From the NCBI GenBank assembly GCA_947495795.1, contig CANMAI010000007.1, forward strand, positions 230,953-294,952: a stretch of DNA of 64,000 nucleotides, read 5' to 3'. Of this stretch, positions 1 to 8,622 are shown piece by piece; the first letter of the stretch is position 1, and the number at the start of each line of letters is the position of its first letter. Position numbers and translations under genes: made by a program. The stretch comes from an uncultured Paracoccaceae bacterium. GTDB taxonomy: Bacteria > Pseudomonadota > Alphaproteobacteria > Rhodobacterales > Rhodobacteraceae. Under the pieces are notes generated by a model that saw only the letters and a list, made by a program, of their open reading frames with translations, did no database searches and had not been told where the DNA came from.

Positions 1-247
1 TGCGCCGATAAAGATGGGCTGCCGTTCCCAAGCCATTCGGATGTTTCCAAACCCAGTTTGTGATTGACGCGTCTATAGGTCCATCTGGTTTGCGTTTGTT
101 CCATGACTGGGGTTGTTGCATGTCCAACGTTCCCAGTCAGCCAAGTGTTTTCTTTTTCATCAGTGTTTGTGACTTGGTGCGAGAGTTGCAATCCGCTGCA
201 CTACACATAGTTGCAGAGGCTCTGGGCTGACGCTTGGGGGTGCTGGC

Positions 248-718
248 TTATCCGCGGTAGAAGATGTTTCCGCCGAAGGAGCCTGTGCGGGTGAGGGTGC
301 CGAACCAGCCGGGGGCCATGCGGGCGGCGTGGAAGTAGAGGGCACCCTTGGTGATGTCTTCATCCGGTTTGGCGAGCGCTTCGCGGGCGATTGCGGTGGC
401 GTTGCGGTATTTTATCCTGTCCGGGAAGGTCTCGGGAATGCCGTCGCAGCGGTAGGAGAACTGGCAGCGATCGGTGATGACGCCGCAGACGGTGCTGGGG
501 AAGCGGGGATCGCGTTTGCGGTTTATGATCACATCGGCCACGGCGTGCTGGCCTTTGGGTTTGGAGGCCGCGGCCTCGAAATAGATGGCCTCGCGCAGGC
601 ATTCGAAGGCGGAGGCTTCAAAGGTGACGCCCGATGCGCCGCGGCTGATCTCCGGTTCGTCGCTGGATGCGCAGGCGGCGAGAAAGGCAAGGAGGGCTGT
701 GGCAAGGGCATATTTCAT
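248..718 (-). CDS. SleB-like cell wall hydrolase, predicted lipoprotein
   Basis: A 156-residue protein of the SleB/Hydrolase_2 family, which cleaves peptidoglycan. The N-terminus reads as a lipoprotein signal (MKYALATALLAFLAAC, lipobox LAAC), so it is probably anchored in the envelope. The family core is visible from about residue 40: EAIYFEA with the catalytic-type Glu, then VADVIINRKRDPRFPSTVC and CQFSYRCDG. The C-terminus (YFHAARMAPGW) is also typical. It is a single gene with no obvious operon partner. The ribosome site is weak. The 247 bases to its left hold no gene I can recognise. Confidence 0.88.
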   Translation of the reverse strand: MKYALATALLAFLAACASSDEPEISRGASGVTFEASAFECLREAIYFEAAASKPKGQHAVADVIINRKRDPRFPSTVCGVITDRCQFSYRCDGIPETFPDRIKYRNATAIAREALAKPDEDITKGALYFHAARMAPGWFGTLTRTGSFGGNIFYRG

Positions 719-807
719 GAGGCACTCGGGCGTTGTTGATGGTGTGCGGAGAGAAAAGCGATTCCCGCTTGCGTGGCAAGTATTTTCATTTTTCGGCCGG
801 ATTGTGG

Positions 808-1707
808 CTATTCCAGCCGGGCCGGGAAACCTTCGGCGCGGAGGGGTGTGCCGAGCAGATCCTCAAGGAGTTTTGCGATCATCGGGGATTGGGCCTGGCC
901 GCCATAGGCCGCGCGGGCGCTGCGGTAGATCTGTTGGGTGGCACCTGCGAGGGTGAGGGGCACTTCGTGCTCGGCCCCAAATTCCATGGCAAAGCCCAGA
1001 TCTTTCAGGGCGAGATCCATGGAAAAGGCGACATCGTAGCTGCCGTTCAGAATCAGTTGGCCCTCCGTTTCGTGCACGAAACTGGTGCCGGAACTGGCCT
1101 TTATGGCGGCCCAGGATTGGGCAAGATCGAGGCCGCCGCGTTTGGCGAGCATGAGCGCCTCGGAGGTGGCCTGAAGGTGGACAAAGGCTAGCATGTTGGT
1201 GATGACCTTGATGAGCGAGGCATTGCCCAGAGGCCCCATGTGGAAGATCTCGCCGCCCATGGCCTCCAGCGCGGGGCGGTGTTTCCGGAAGACGGCCTCC
1301 GGCCCGCCTGCGAGCATCGTGATCTGGCCCGAGGCTGCGAGGTGGACGCCGCCGGTGACGGGCAGTTCCAGCGTTTCTACGCCCTTGGCAGCGGCTTCTG
1401 CGGCGAGGCGGAGGATCTCGGCCTTGCCAAGTGTGGACATCTCTATCCACGTGGCGCCTAAGTGCATGGCAGGCAGGATCTGGGCGAGGATGGTTTCCGA
1501 TACAGCGGGCGAGGGGAGGCAAGTGATCACGGCGTCCTTGCCTTCGGCGAGAGCTGCGGGGCTTTCGGCCCATGCGGCGCCCTTGGCTTCCAGCGCCTTT
1601 GCCGAACTCCGATCCAGATCATGAACACTCACTTTGAAGCCTGCTGCCAGAAGGCTGGCTGCGAGGTTTGCGCCGAGATTGCCGAGGCCGATGAAGCCGT
1701 AGTGCAT
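808..1707 (-). CDS. NAD(P)-dependent oxidoreductase, 3-hydroxyisobutyrate dehydrogenase family
   Basis: A 299-residue beta-hydroxyacid dehydrogenase. The Rossmann motif GLGNLGANLA is at residues 6-15, the substrate loop PVTGGVHLA follows near residue 120, and the catalytic-type lysine region SLIKVITNM sits near residue 170. The family oxidises 3-hydroxyisobutyrate or reduces tartronate semialdehyde and related acids; the exact substrate cannot be read here. The start at 1707 is chosen because AAGGAG lies eight bases upstream; the frame stays open further upstream but without homology. A second member of the same family is at 34359-35243. Confidence 0.88.
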   Translation of the reverse strand: MHYGFIGLGNLGANLAASLLAAGFKVSVHDLDRSSAKALEAKGAAWAESPAALAEGKDAVITCLPSPAVSETILAQILPAMHLGATWIEMSTLGKAEILRLAAEAAAKGVETLELPVTGGVHLAASGQITMLAGGPEAVFRKHRPALEAMGGEIFHMGPLGNASLIKVITNMLAFVHLQATSEALMLAKRGGLDLAQSWAAIKASSGTSFVHETEGQLILNGSYDVAFSMDLALKDLGFAMEFGAEHEVPLTLAGATQQIYRSARAAYGGQAQSPMIAKLLEDLLGTPLRAEGFPARLE

Positions 1708-1781
1708 GGATGTGCTCCTTCTTTTGGATAAAGGAGGGGGTTTATCGACTTTTGACAATAGACAGTGCAACAGGAGCCGTG

Positions 1782-1938
1782 CAGCGCCTGCCTGCGGGGT
1801 GGCGCTGCCAGTGCTTGTTTAACTCACTTTATGCCCGCCAAGTGTTATTTCGGCCATTCGTTGTGCTGTTTCCGGCAAAGCGCCAGCCCGATGGGGCGGG
1901 CAGGCGCTGCGCGGCGGCTTCGCCTTGATTCCGCGCGA
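1782..1938 (+). repeat. Dispersed repeat B, copy 1
   Basis: This stretch starts with CAGCGCCTGCC and its core ends with GGCAGGCGCTG at 1899-1909, so the ends are inverted repeats. Related copies lie at 26085-26267 (opposite orientation) and 26736-26903. Shared internal blocks include AAAGCGCCAGCCCG and a trailing CGCCTTGATTCCG. It fills most of the 316-base gap between the dehydrogenase and hisS. No protein is likely encoded. It looks like a small MITE-type element. Confidence 0.7.
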
Positions 1939-2023
1939 GTGGATTTGGTTTGCGTTGTGCCTTCACTTGCTCCTTCTGTGGGGCTGCGCTAGGGAAGCGC
2001 GCAGTGTGACCGGGGAGCCTTTC

Positions 2024-3526
2024 ATGGCGCAGAAGAAGACCAAAGTGAGCCGACCCAAGGCGATACAGCCCAAGGGTTTTCGAGATTACTTCGGGGCCGA
2101 GGTGACGGAGCGGGCGGAGATGCTGGCTGCGATCACCGAGGTGTATCATCGCTATGGGTTCGACGCGCTTGAGACGAGTGCCGTAGAGACGGTGGAGGCG
2201 CTCGGATCCTTCCTGCCGGATGTGGACAGACCGAATGCGGGCGTTTTTGCGTGGCAGGACGAGGATGAGGCCTGGATGGCGTTGCGCTATGATATGACAG
2301 CGCCTTTGGCGCGGGTTTATGCGCAGTATCGCAACGACCTGCCGACGCCCTACCGGCGCTACACGGTTGGCCCCGTCTGGCGGAACGAGAAGCCGGGGCC
2401 GGGACGGTTCAGGCAGTTTTATCAATGCGATGCGGATACGGTGGGCACGGCGAGCATGGCGGCGGATGCCGAGATCTGCGCGATGCTGGCGGATACGCTG
2501 GAGGCTGTGGGGATTACGCGCGGGGATTATATCGTGCGGCTCAACAACCGGCAGGTGCTGAACGGGGTGATGGAGGCTGCGGGCATTCTGAACCCTGACG
2601 CACCGGATGCATTTGCCGAGGAACGCGGGATCGTGATGCGGGCGATTGATAAGCTGGACAGGCTGGGGCCAGAGGGTGTGCGTGCGCTTTTGGGCGCGGG
2701 CCGCAAGGATGAGAGCGGCGATTTTACCAAGGGCGCTGAGCTGAGCGATGCGCAGGCCGAGATTGTGATGGGTTTCATGGGCGCGCGGCGTGCGGATGCG
2801 GCGGGCACTGTGGCTGCGTTGCGCGATCTTGTCGGTGCCTCGGTGATTGGCGCGAAGGGTGTGGACGGCCTGGAGGAGATCGCTGCCCTTCTTGATGCGC
2901 AGGGTTATGCCGCCGACCGGATCGTGGTGGATCCCTCTGTCGTGCGCGGCCTGGGCTACTATACAGGGCCTGTTTATGAGGCCGAACTTACCTTTGAGAT
3001 TGAGGATGAGAAGGGGCGGAAGCAGCAGTTTGGCTCGGTTGCCGGCGGCGGGCGGTATGACGATCTGGTGAAGCGCTTTACCGGGCAGGAAGTGCCTGCG
3101 ACGGGGATTTCCATTGGGGTGGATCGGTTGTTGGCGGCGTTGCGGGCGAAGGGGCGGGTTGGCGGTGTGGCCGCTGGCCCGGTGGTGGTGACCGTGATGG
3201 ATCGGGACCGGATGGGGGATTATCAGGCGATGGTGGCGGAGTTGCGCTCGGCTGGCATTCGGGCGGAGGTTTACCTCGGCAATCCGAAGAACTTCGGCAA
3301 GCAGTTGCAGTATGCGGATGCGCGGGGCTGCCCTGTGGCGGTGATCGAGGGTTCGGACGAAAACGCGCGGGGCGTTGTGCAGATCAAGGATCTGGCGCTG
3401 GGTGCCCGGCTTGCGGCCGATATGGAGACGCATGAGGACTGGAAGGCGCAGCCTGCGCAGATGGAGATTGAGCGGGGCGATCTCGTCGCCGAAGTCCGGG
3501 CCATGATTGCGCGGGCCAAGGGCTGA
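2024..3526 (+). CDS. hisS: Histidine--tRNA ligase
   Basis: Charges tRNA-His with histidine in the cytoplasm. The 500-residue length is that of the long alphaproteobacterial form. Visible class II features: PKGFRDYFG near residue 15, motif 2 [20 protein letters not shown] near 113-132, the histidine-A motif [11 protein letters not shown] near 305, [11 protein letters not shown] near 337, and motif 3 [13 protein letters not shown] near 362. An anticodon-binding domain fills the last 115 residues. The start at 2024 is preferred because GGGGAG precedes it and the conserved sequence begins just after; an in-frame start exists at 1925 but lies inside repeat B. It heads hisS-hisZ-hisG. Confidence 0.97.
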   Translation: MAQKKTKVSRPKAIQPKGFRDYFGAEVTERAEMLAAITEVYHRYGFDALETSAVETVEALGSFLPDVDRPNAGVFAWQDEDEAWMALRYDMTAPLARVYAQYRNDLPTPYRRYTVGPVWRNEKPGPGRFRQFYQCDADTVGTASMAADAEICAMLADTLEAVGITRGDYIVRLNNRQVLNGVMEAAGILNPDAPDAFAEERGIVMRAIDKLDRLGPEGVRALLGAGRKDESGDFTKGAELSDAQAEIVMGFMGARRADAAGTVAALRDLVGASVIGAKGVDGLEEIAALLDAQGYAADRIVVDPSVVRGLGYYTGPVYEAELTFEIEDEKGRKQQFGSVAGGGRYDDLVKRFTGQEVPATGISIGVDRLLAALRAKGRVGGVAAGPVVVTVMDRDRMGDYQAMVAELRSAGIRAEVYLGNPKNFGKQLQYADARGCPVAVIEGSDENARGVVQIKDLALGARLAADMETHEDWKAQPAQMEIERGDLVAEVRAMIARAKG

Positions 3527-3527
3527 T

Positions 3528-4634
3528 ATGTCGCGCGCAGGGGCAGGTTTGGCGGCGCTGGAGGCCGAGACAGAGCGCTGCATGGCGGCCTTTGCCGCAG
3601 CGGGCGCTGAGCGGGTGGCACCGGCCGTATTGCAGCCCGCAGAGACATTGCTTGACTTGTATGGTGAGGATATCCGGGCGCGGGCGTTTGTGGTGAAGGA
3701 CGGGCTGCGCGAGGCGATGCTGCGCCCCGATTTCACAGTGCCGGTCGTGGAGCGGCATATGGCGGGTGGTGCCGAGCCTGCGCGCTATTGCTACGCAGGG
3801 CCGGTGTGGCGGCGGCAGGCGGCAGGCTCTGCCCGGGCGACGGAGTTTCAGCAGACCGGGTTCGAGCTTTTTGACGGGCGCGACCGGGCGGCGGCGGATG
3901 CGGAGGTTTTCGCGCTGATATCCGCGCTGATGGAAGGGTTGCCTGTTTCGGTTTCCACCGGCGATACCGGGCTTTTGCGGGCTGTGGTGGCGGGGCTGGA
4001 AACATCGACCGCGCGGAAGGCCGCGCTGATGCGCCATATCTGGCGGCCCGCGCGGTTCTCGCGCCTTGTGGCGCGGTATTCAGCGCCGGGATCCGAGAAG
4101 GCGGAGCTGATTGCGGCGGCCAAGGCGGGCCGGGCCGAGGCGGTGATGGCGGAGGCGGGCAAGGCGGTTGGCCTGCGGAGCAAGGCTGAAATTCTGGCAC
4201 GCGTGGCGCGGCTGGTGGAGGACGCGGATGTGCCGCCACTGGCCGCTGAGGATGTTGCGTTGATGGACGCCGTTCTGGGGCTGAAGGGCAGCGTGGTGGA
4301 GGCGCACCGGGTACTGGAGGGGCTGGCGGCAGATGCTGCGGCCCTGCGCCCTGCGGTGGAGCGGTTTGCCCGACGCATCGAGGCATTGGCTACGCGCGGC
4401 GCGGATGTGGAAGCGCTTGCCTTTGAGGGGGCATTCGGTCGAACGACTTTGGAATACTACGACGGGTTCGTGTTCGGGTTCTTTGATCCTGCAAGTCCCG
4501 AAACGCCCAGCATTGCCAGCGGCGGGCGGTATGATGCCCTGACAGAGGCCTTGGGCCGGGGACGGGGGATACCGGCTGTGGGTGGCATCATCCGGCCAGA
4601 GGCGGTGCTGGCCCTGCGAGGTGTGCCATGCTGA
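3528..4634 (+). CDS. hisZ: ATP phosphoribosyltransferase regulatory subunit
   Basis: A 368-residue paralogue of the HisRS catalytic core that pairs with short HisG to form the first enzyme of histidine biosynthesis. Conserved blocks are LRPDFTVPVVERHM near residue 67, YCYAGPVWRRQ near 87 and ASGGRYDALTEALGRGRGIPA near the end. It begins one base after the hisS stop and overlaps hisG by seven bases, so the three genes are surely one transcript. HisZ lacks the anticodon-binding domain of HisS, as expected. Confidence 0.95.
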   Translation: MSRAGAGLAALEAETERCMAAFAAAGAERVAPAVLQPAETLLDLYGEDIRARAFVVKDGLREAMLRPDFTVPVVERHMAGGAEPARYCYAGPVWRRQAAGSARATEFQQTGFELFDGRDRAAADAEVFALISALMEGLPVSVSTGDTGLLRAVVAGLETSTARKAALMRHIWRPARFSRLVARYSAPGSEKAELIAAAKAGRAEAVMAEAGKAVGLRSKAEILARVARLVEDADVPPLAAEDVALMDAVLGLKGSVVEAHRVLEGLAADAAALRPAVERFARRIEALATRGADVEALAFEGAFGRTTLEYYDGFVFGFFDPASPETPSIASGGRYDALTEALGRGRGIPAVGGIIRPEAVLALRGVPC

Positions 4635-5308
4635 AGCTGGGTGTGCCGTCCAAGGGCCGACTGCAGGCGGATACGTTCGGGTGGTTTGCCGAGCGCGGCG
4701 TGGTGTTGGAGCGCATGAGTGACGGGCGCGAATATGCGGGGGCTGTGAAGGGCATTGACGGCGTGGAACTGGTGCTGCTTTCGGCAGGCGAGATCCCGCG
4801 CGAGCTGGCGGCGGGGCGGATCCATCTGGGTGTCACAGGGCTGGATCTGGTGGCGGAGTATCTTTCGCCCGCTGATGGTGTGACGGAAGTGGCGCGCATG
4901 GGCTTTGGCCAGGCGGATCTGATCGTGGCGGTGCCCAAGATCTGGATTGATGTGGAAACGATGGATGATCTGGATGCGGCGGCCGCGGCCTTTCGTGCCG
5001 TGCATGGGCAAAGATTGCGGGTGGCCACGAAATATCACCGGCTTGTGCGCGAGTTCTTCCGCGACAAGGGTGTGGCAGATTACCAGCTTGTGGACAGTCA
5101 GGGCGCCACGGAAGGTACGGTAAAGAACAGAACTGCGGAGGCCGTGGCGGATATCACATCCACAGGTACGACTTTGGAGGCTAATCACCTGAAGGTGTTG
5201 GCGGATGGCCTGATACTGCCCTCGCAAGCCACGCTTTTCGTCTCTGACAGGGCGAAATGGCCGGATGGAACAGATCAGACCTTCCGGTCGTTGATGAAAC
5301 AGATCTAG
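4628..5308 (+). CDS. hisG: ATP phosphoribosyltransferase catalytic subunit, short form
   Basis: Condenses ATP with phosphoribosyl pyrophosphate, the committed step of histidine synthesis. At 226 residues it is the short HisG form that lacks the C-terminal regulatory domain and depends on HisZ, encoded directly upstream with a seven-base overlap. The N-terminal LGVPSKGRLQ and the phosphoribosyl-binding region ADITSTGTTLEANHLKV near residue 178 are visible. Feedback control by histidine would act through HisZ. Confidence 0.96.
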   Translation: MLKLGVPSKGRLQADTFGWFAERGVVLERMSDGREYAGAVKGIDGVELVLLSAGEIPRELAAGRIHLGVTGLDLVAEYLSPADGVTEVARMGFGQADLIVAVPKIWIDVETMDDLDAAAAAFRAVHGQRLRVATKYHRLVREFFRDKGVADYQLVDSQGATEGTVKNRTAEAVADITSTGTTLEANHLKVLADGLILPSQATLFVSDRAKWPDGTDQTFRSLMKQI

Positions 5309-5321
5309 CGGAGCCGTGGCG

Positions 5322-6164
5322 ATGGGGGTTGCCAAGAAGGTTGTTGACGTGAGGTCCTGCGTTGCCGAGTGGCGGCGCAACGGGCTGCGCATTGCTGTGG
5401 TGCCGACGATGGGCGGGTTGCACGCCGGCCATGTCTCTCTCGTGCGGGCGGCGCAAGTGGTTGCAGACCGTGTGATCGTGACGATTTTCCTCAACCCCAC
5501 TCAGTTTGGTGCGCATGAGGATCTGGGCATGTATCCGGCGGAGCGGAACAGGGATCTGGCCCTGCTGGAGGCGGAAGGTGTGGATCTGGTGTTCATGCCC
5601 ACGCGGGAAGATATCTATCCGCCCGGTTTTGCCACGCGTGTCGTGATGGACGACTTGACGGATCTGATGTGCGGGGCGTTAAGGCCCGGACATTTTGACG
5701 GTGTGACACAGGTGGTGACCAAGCTTTTCAACATCGTCGGTGCGGATGTGGCTGTCTTTGGCGAGAAGGACTGGCAGCAGTTGCAGATTGTGCGGAAGCT
5801 GGTGGCCGATCTCAACATGCCGGTGGAGATTCTCGGGTGCCCCACTGTGCGGGAGCCGGATGGCCTCGCGCTGTCTACCCGCAATGGATATCTGAGCGGT
5901 GACGCGCGGGATGTGGCACGGGCGCTTTACCGCAGCCTCAGCCTCGTCGCCGAGGAAATTGCCAATGGCGTGCCAACCGAGCTTGCCTGCGCGCAGGCGG
6001 AGGACGGGCTGAGAGGTGCCGGTTTTGACAGTGTGGATTACCTCGAATGCCGCGATGGAGAGACGTTGCGCTTGGCAATGGCGCCCTTCAAGGGTGCGCG
6101 GGTGTTCGGGGCAGCAGTGCTGGGAGAGACGCGGCTGATCGACAATGTGGCGGTGCCGGTTTAG
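5322..6164 (+). CDS. panC: Pantothenate synthetase
   Basis: Joins pantoate and beta-alanine with ATP in pantothenate (vitamin B5) synthesis. The 280-residue protein shows the HIGH-type motif PTMGGLHAGH near residue 26, FLNPTQFG near 56, GEKDWQQLQIVRKLV near 147 and the KMSKS-like STRNGYLS near 184. The ATG at 5322 is preferred over a GTG at 5316 because GGAG at 5310-5313 is eight bases before it. It follows hisG by 13 bases and is probably co-transcribed. Its stop overlaps the stop of the convergent neighbour. Confidence 0.96.
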   Translation: MGVAKKVVDVRSCVAEWRRNGLRIAVVPTMGGLHAGHVSLVRAAQVVADRVIVTIFLNPTQFGAHEDLGMYPAERNRDLALLEAEGVDLVFMPTREDIYPPGFATRVVMDDLTDLMCGALRPGHFDGVTQVVTKLFNIVGADVAVFGEKDWQQLQIVRKLVADLNMPVEILGCPTVREPDGLALSTRNGYLSGDARDVARALYRSLSLVAEEIANGVPTELACAQAEDGLRGAGFDSVDYLECRDGETLRLAMAPFKGARVFGAAVLGETRLIDNVAVPV

Positions 6165-6589
6165 GCGCTGCGGCGTTTATCCCTGTGATAGGTAAGTGCC
6201 ATTGCAAGTGCTGCGCGGGCGGGGACCTCAGGGATGGCCTTGCCGAGGCGCATGCGCAGCGCGCGGTTGCCTTCGTATTCGAACGCTTCCGGGAAATGCG
6301 TGCTGATCGTGCTGACAAGATCCGTCTGGCAGTTGAGGAAAATGGCGCAGTGATCGGGGCGGTTTGCGCTCCACCCCAGACGGATTGTGCTGCCGGACTT
6401 TGAAGCGGCTGTGAGATAAGCAGGCTCACCCCATTTCAGCGTTTCCTCAATCGGACCGGCGCCGAGACGGGCCGCTTCCTCGAAAATGTAGCGACGAAGA
6501 ACGGCAAGCGCCTTTTGCGCACCGGCCGGGAAGGCGGCGTAGGCAGCCCTGACATGTTCTGGCATTTCTGGTTCCGGCATCATTGGCAT
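6161..6589 (-). CDS. DUF1801 family protein
   Basis: A roughly 142-residue cytosolic protein of the DUF1801 (YdhG-like) fold. Visible family traits are the helical N-terminus, KWGEPAY near residue 55, a beta strand SGSTIRLGW, and FLNCQTDLV. Its biochemical role is unknown. Several in-frame ATGs occur (6631, 6589, 6583, 6580); AAAGAGGG just before 6589 favours 6589 or 6583. Its stop codon is interlocked with that of panC (TTAG at 6161-6164), a tight convergent arrangement. Confidence 0.8.
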   Translation of the reverse strand: MPMMPEPEMPEHVRAAYAAFPAGAQKALAVLRRYIFEEAARLGAGPIEETLKWGEPAYLTAASKSGSTIRLGWSANRPDHCAIFLNCQTDLVSTISTHFPEAFEYEGNRALRMRLGKAIPEVPARAALAMALTYHRDKRRSA

Positions 6590-6733
6590 CCCTCTTTGCT
6601 GGAGGAAAGGTACACCGGTTGCCTTTGTCAAATCTTGCTGAATTCGCCCCAGAGAGAGGTGCGGCGCTTCGTGGACTTTGCTGGACTGCGCCGAGGCTTG
6701 TGCGGGATGCGCCTTTTGGATGTTGAGCGGGGC

Positions 6734-7804
6734 TCAAAAAGTTGAAAAACTGATCCTGAGGTAGAGGAGTTCCTGACCATCAGGATCAAAGGTCGCGCTC
6801 ATTCCCATGCCGTAGGGGAACGCGTGCAGGATGCGGCGCACCGTGCCAGTGGTTGGGTAGCGCGGGCCGTTTCGCCTGACGGACCAGCTTCCCGTGACGC
6901 GAAGTGTGTTGTCTGTAGTGCTGACATTTGGATTTGCTGAGCTGAAGCGCTCATGAACCCTAAAGCCTTGGGCTTCCATCCACGTTTGTGCTTCCGCCAC
7001 GCCGCCGTATTGGTAAAGGAGCCTGAACGCGCAGACGGTTGCTTCGTCTTCCGATGTGATCTGGTCCCAGTCCATCCGGAGAAGATCTTTTTGAACGTTT
7101 GCCCTCGCGCCCGGTTCCAGGCAGGATTGCGGAGACGGAAATTTCTCCAGTGCCCGTCTCAGACCAATCGTCTGGGGAGATTTGGGCCTGCTCTGGAAGG
7201 GTGGTGTGCCGCGCAGGTCAGAATACTCTGCGTTTGATGTTGCTGAATAGTAGGTGTTTGCCGCTTGTTTTGCTGTCATGGATCCGAGCATAGTGGTGAT
7301 CGCGATAAGGACGGCTACGGTTGGAAGACTGATTGCGAGGCTTGCCAGGCTGTAGAGTTTTTGGCGCCATTTCCTGTTCCAGAAACCAGCGAAAGACAGG
7401 CGGTGCCAGCCCGTGAGCGCGCCTCTCATGATCCTGTAGAACATCAGGAAGATTAAGATTGCACCAAGCGGAGCGTAAGCCAGACTTATGAGCGTGCAAA
7501 TTGCCAGAAGCAGGGTTATCCGGAGCGAGTTCATAGGGCTGAATGCGGGTCGCCCTTGCAGGAGGCGATCCAACCACATGAACGGAAAGGATATGATTGC
7601 TGCAAATACAGCCAGAAACGGAAAGATAATGATGACAAGGAAGATCGTGCTCGCGGTGTAGTGTGTGTGGTGCGCTTCCATGCCCGACCACAAGATGTTG
7701 GAGACAACTGCTGCCGCAATCAGGCAGACGATGCTTGAAAAGAGGATGCGAAGGTAATGAAGTATCGGATCGCCTGCAGGATCTTTCTTGGATTGAGTGT
7801 GCAT
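6734..7804 (-). CDS. Multi-pass membrane protein of unknown function
   Basis: A 356-residue protein I do not recognise. After a short polar start (MHTQSKKDPAGD) there are about five hydrophobic segments in the first 200 residues, then a soluble C-terminal half of about 150 residues with a Cys pair (SCLEPG, EATVCAFRLL). The soluble half may face the periplasm. The start at 7804 is chosen because the first membrane segment follows it; the frame continues upstream to 7867 without homology. Codon use is less GC-biased than in its neighbours, so it may be an accessory gene. Confidence 0.6.
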   Translation of the reverse strand: MHTQSKKDPAGDPILHYLRILFSSIVCLIAAAVVSNILWSGMEAHHTHYTASTIFLVIIIFPFLAVFAAIISFPFMWLDRLLQGRPAFSPMNSLRITLLLAICTLISLAYAPLGAILIFLMFYRIMRGALTGWHRLSFAGFWNRKWRQKLYSLASLAISLPTVAVLIAITTMLGSMTAKQAANTYYSATSNAEYSDLRGTPPFQSRPKSPQTIGLRRALEKFPSPQSCLEPGARANVQKDLLRMDWDQITSEDEATVCAFRLLYQYGGVAEAQTWMEAQGFRVHERFSSANPNVSTTDNTLRVTGSWSVRRNGPRYPTTGTVRRILHAFPYGMGMSATFDPDGQELLYLRISFSTF

Positions 7805-7825
7805 GAAATCCCCGACGCCCAAAAA

Positions 7826-7838
7826 TGAACATTGTTCA
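7826..7838. promoter_or_regulatory. Short palindrome upstream of the membrane protein gene
   Basis: TGAACATTGTTCA is a perfect 13-base palindrome with a one-base centre, 21 bases before the start codon at 7804. It could be a repressor site. No regulator is encoded nearby, so this is only a suggestion. Confidence 0.25.
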
Positions 7839-7921
7839 ATGATGTGCGTTTGAGGCCTGAAATGCAATGGTAACGTTTGGTCAGATGTGGGGCGGGAAGG
7901 GCATGCCCTAAGTTTCCCGAT

Positions 7922-8024
7922 AGCGTTTCGCTTTAAACTTGAATCACCTGTTGCTGCCTGAAATCGCAGATTTCAACGCGTTGGGTGTAAAGGGGTGCTT
8001 TAGGACAAAAGCCAAATGCTTTAG
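7922..8024 (-). repeat. Dispersed repeat A, copy 1, starting at a stop codon
   Basis: A 103-base element that aligns without gaps to 55036-55138, with about three quarters of positions identical. Read on the minus strand, it begins with CTAAAGCATTTGGC, where TAA is the stop codon of the DUF1489 gene, and ends with CGAAACGCT. The two ends are imperfect inverted repeats. It separates the DUF1489 gene from the membrane protein gene, both on the minus strand, so it sits in a 3' untranslated region. Confidence 0.7.
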
Positions 8025-8461
8025 AGAACGCCGAGGCCTGCAAGTTCGGCTGCGAGATGGGGCGGGAGGGGTTCGTCGCCTTCGAAATCGCCTAGATCGG
8101 CGGGCGCGTCCTCTGCTTTCAGGTAACGCCAGCCCTGAAAAGGGCGGCGGGGCTGGGGGGTGGTTCGGATGAGTTCCGGGGCGAGGACGATGGCGCAGCG
8201 GCGGATGCCGTCTTCGCCAATGCGCTCCTGAAGCTCGATAATGGGCTGGCGGGCGAGAACGAGGCCCTTGATGACCCAGTACATGGAACCGCCATCCAGA
8301 AGTTCCGCCTCTCGGCGGGGCCACATGCGGGTGGTGTGGGTGATGATATCACCGAAGCCTGCCGCCTTGTTGCGGGGGCGCACGCGTTTGTGCCAATCCG
8401 CCAGCCCTGCGACGCTTTCGGTGCCCACGGAGAGCTTGAGTAGATTGAGTTGACCGGACAT
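8021..8461 (-). CDS. DUF1489 family protein
   Basis: A 146-residue protein of the DUF1489 family, which is common in alphaproteobacteria and has no assigned role. Recognisable blocks are LNLLKLSVGTESVAGLADWH near the start, TRMWPRREAELLDGGSMYWV, and RPFQGWRYL near residue 110. The start at 8461 has AGGGG upstream and matches where conservation begins. The stop codon TAA is contributed by the end of repeat A. It is divergent from nrdJ and shares the upstream region holding DnaA-box-like sites. Confidence 0.85.
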   Translation of the reverse strand: MSGQLNLLKLSVGTESVAGLADWHKRVRPRNKAAGFGDIITHTTRMWPRREAELLDGGSMYWVIKGLVLARQPIIELQERIGEDGIRRCAIVLAPELIRTTPQPRRPFQGWRYLKAEDAPADLGDFEGDEPLPPHLAAELAGLGVL

Positions 8462-8523
8462 TTGCTTAACCCCTGACACGAAGGTAACGTTGACGAGCGC
8501 CTTCGAAAAGGGCGGCGGAGGAG

Positions 8524-8532
8524 TTATCCACA
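8524..8532 (+). promoter_or_regulatory. DnaA box upstream of nrdJ
   Basis: TTATCCACA matches the strong DnaA-box consensus exactly and lies 90 bases before the nrdJ start, between divergent genes. In E. coli the nrdAB ribonucleotide reductase operon is controlled by DnaA, so a similar link is plausible here. Confidence 0.45.
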
Positions 8533-8571
8533 GGAAAATGTGCCTCCTGCCTGCGTTGACCCAAGGACTTG

Positions 8572-8580
8572 TGTGGATTA
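8572..8580 (-). promoter_or_regulatory. Second DnaA-box-like site, opposite orientation
   Basis: On the minus strand this reads TAATCCACA, one mismatch from the DnaA consensus. It faces the box at 8524-8532 and lies about 40 bases before the nrdJ start. A single nine-base match would be weak, but the pairing with a perfect site strengthens it. Confidence 0.3.
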
Positions 8581-8622
8581 CTTTAAGTATCTTCCTGACT
8601 TTTTGCCGGAGAGATGCCGCTC

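Noticed and set aside
1829..3736. 635-codon open frame antisense to hisS
   Set aside because: It mirrors a well-conserved gene, its product is Arg/His/Pro-rich with no domain, and it arises from GC-rich codon structure.
8462..8622. Cobalamin riboswitch upstream of nrdJ
   Set aside because: Expected for a B12-dependent enzyme, but the gap is only 160 bases and no B12-box-like block was found.
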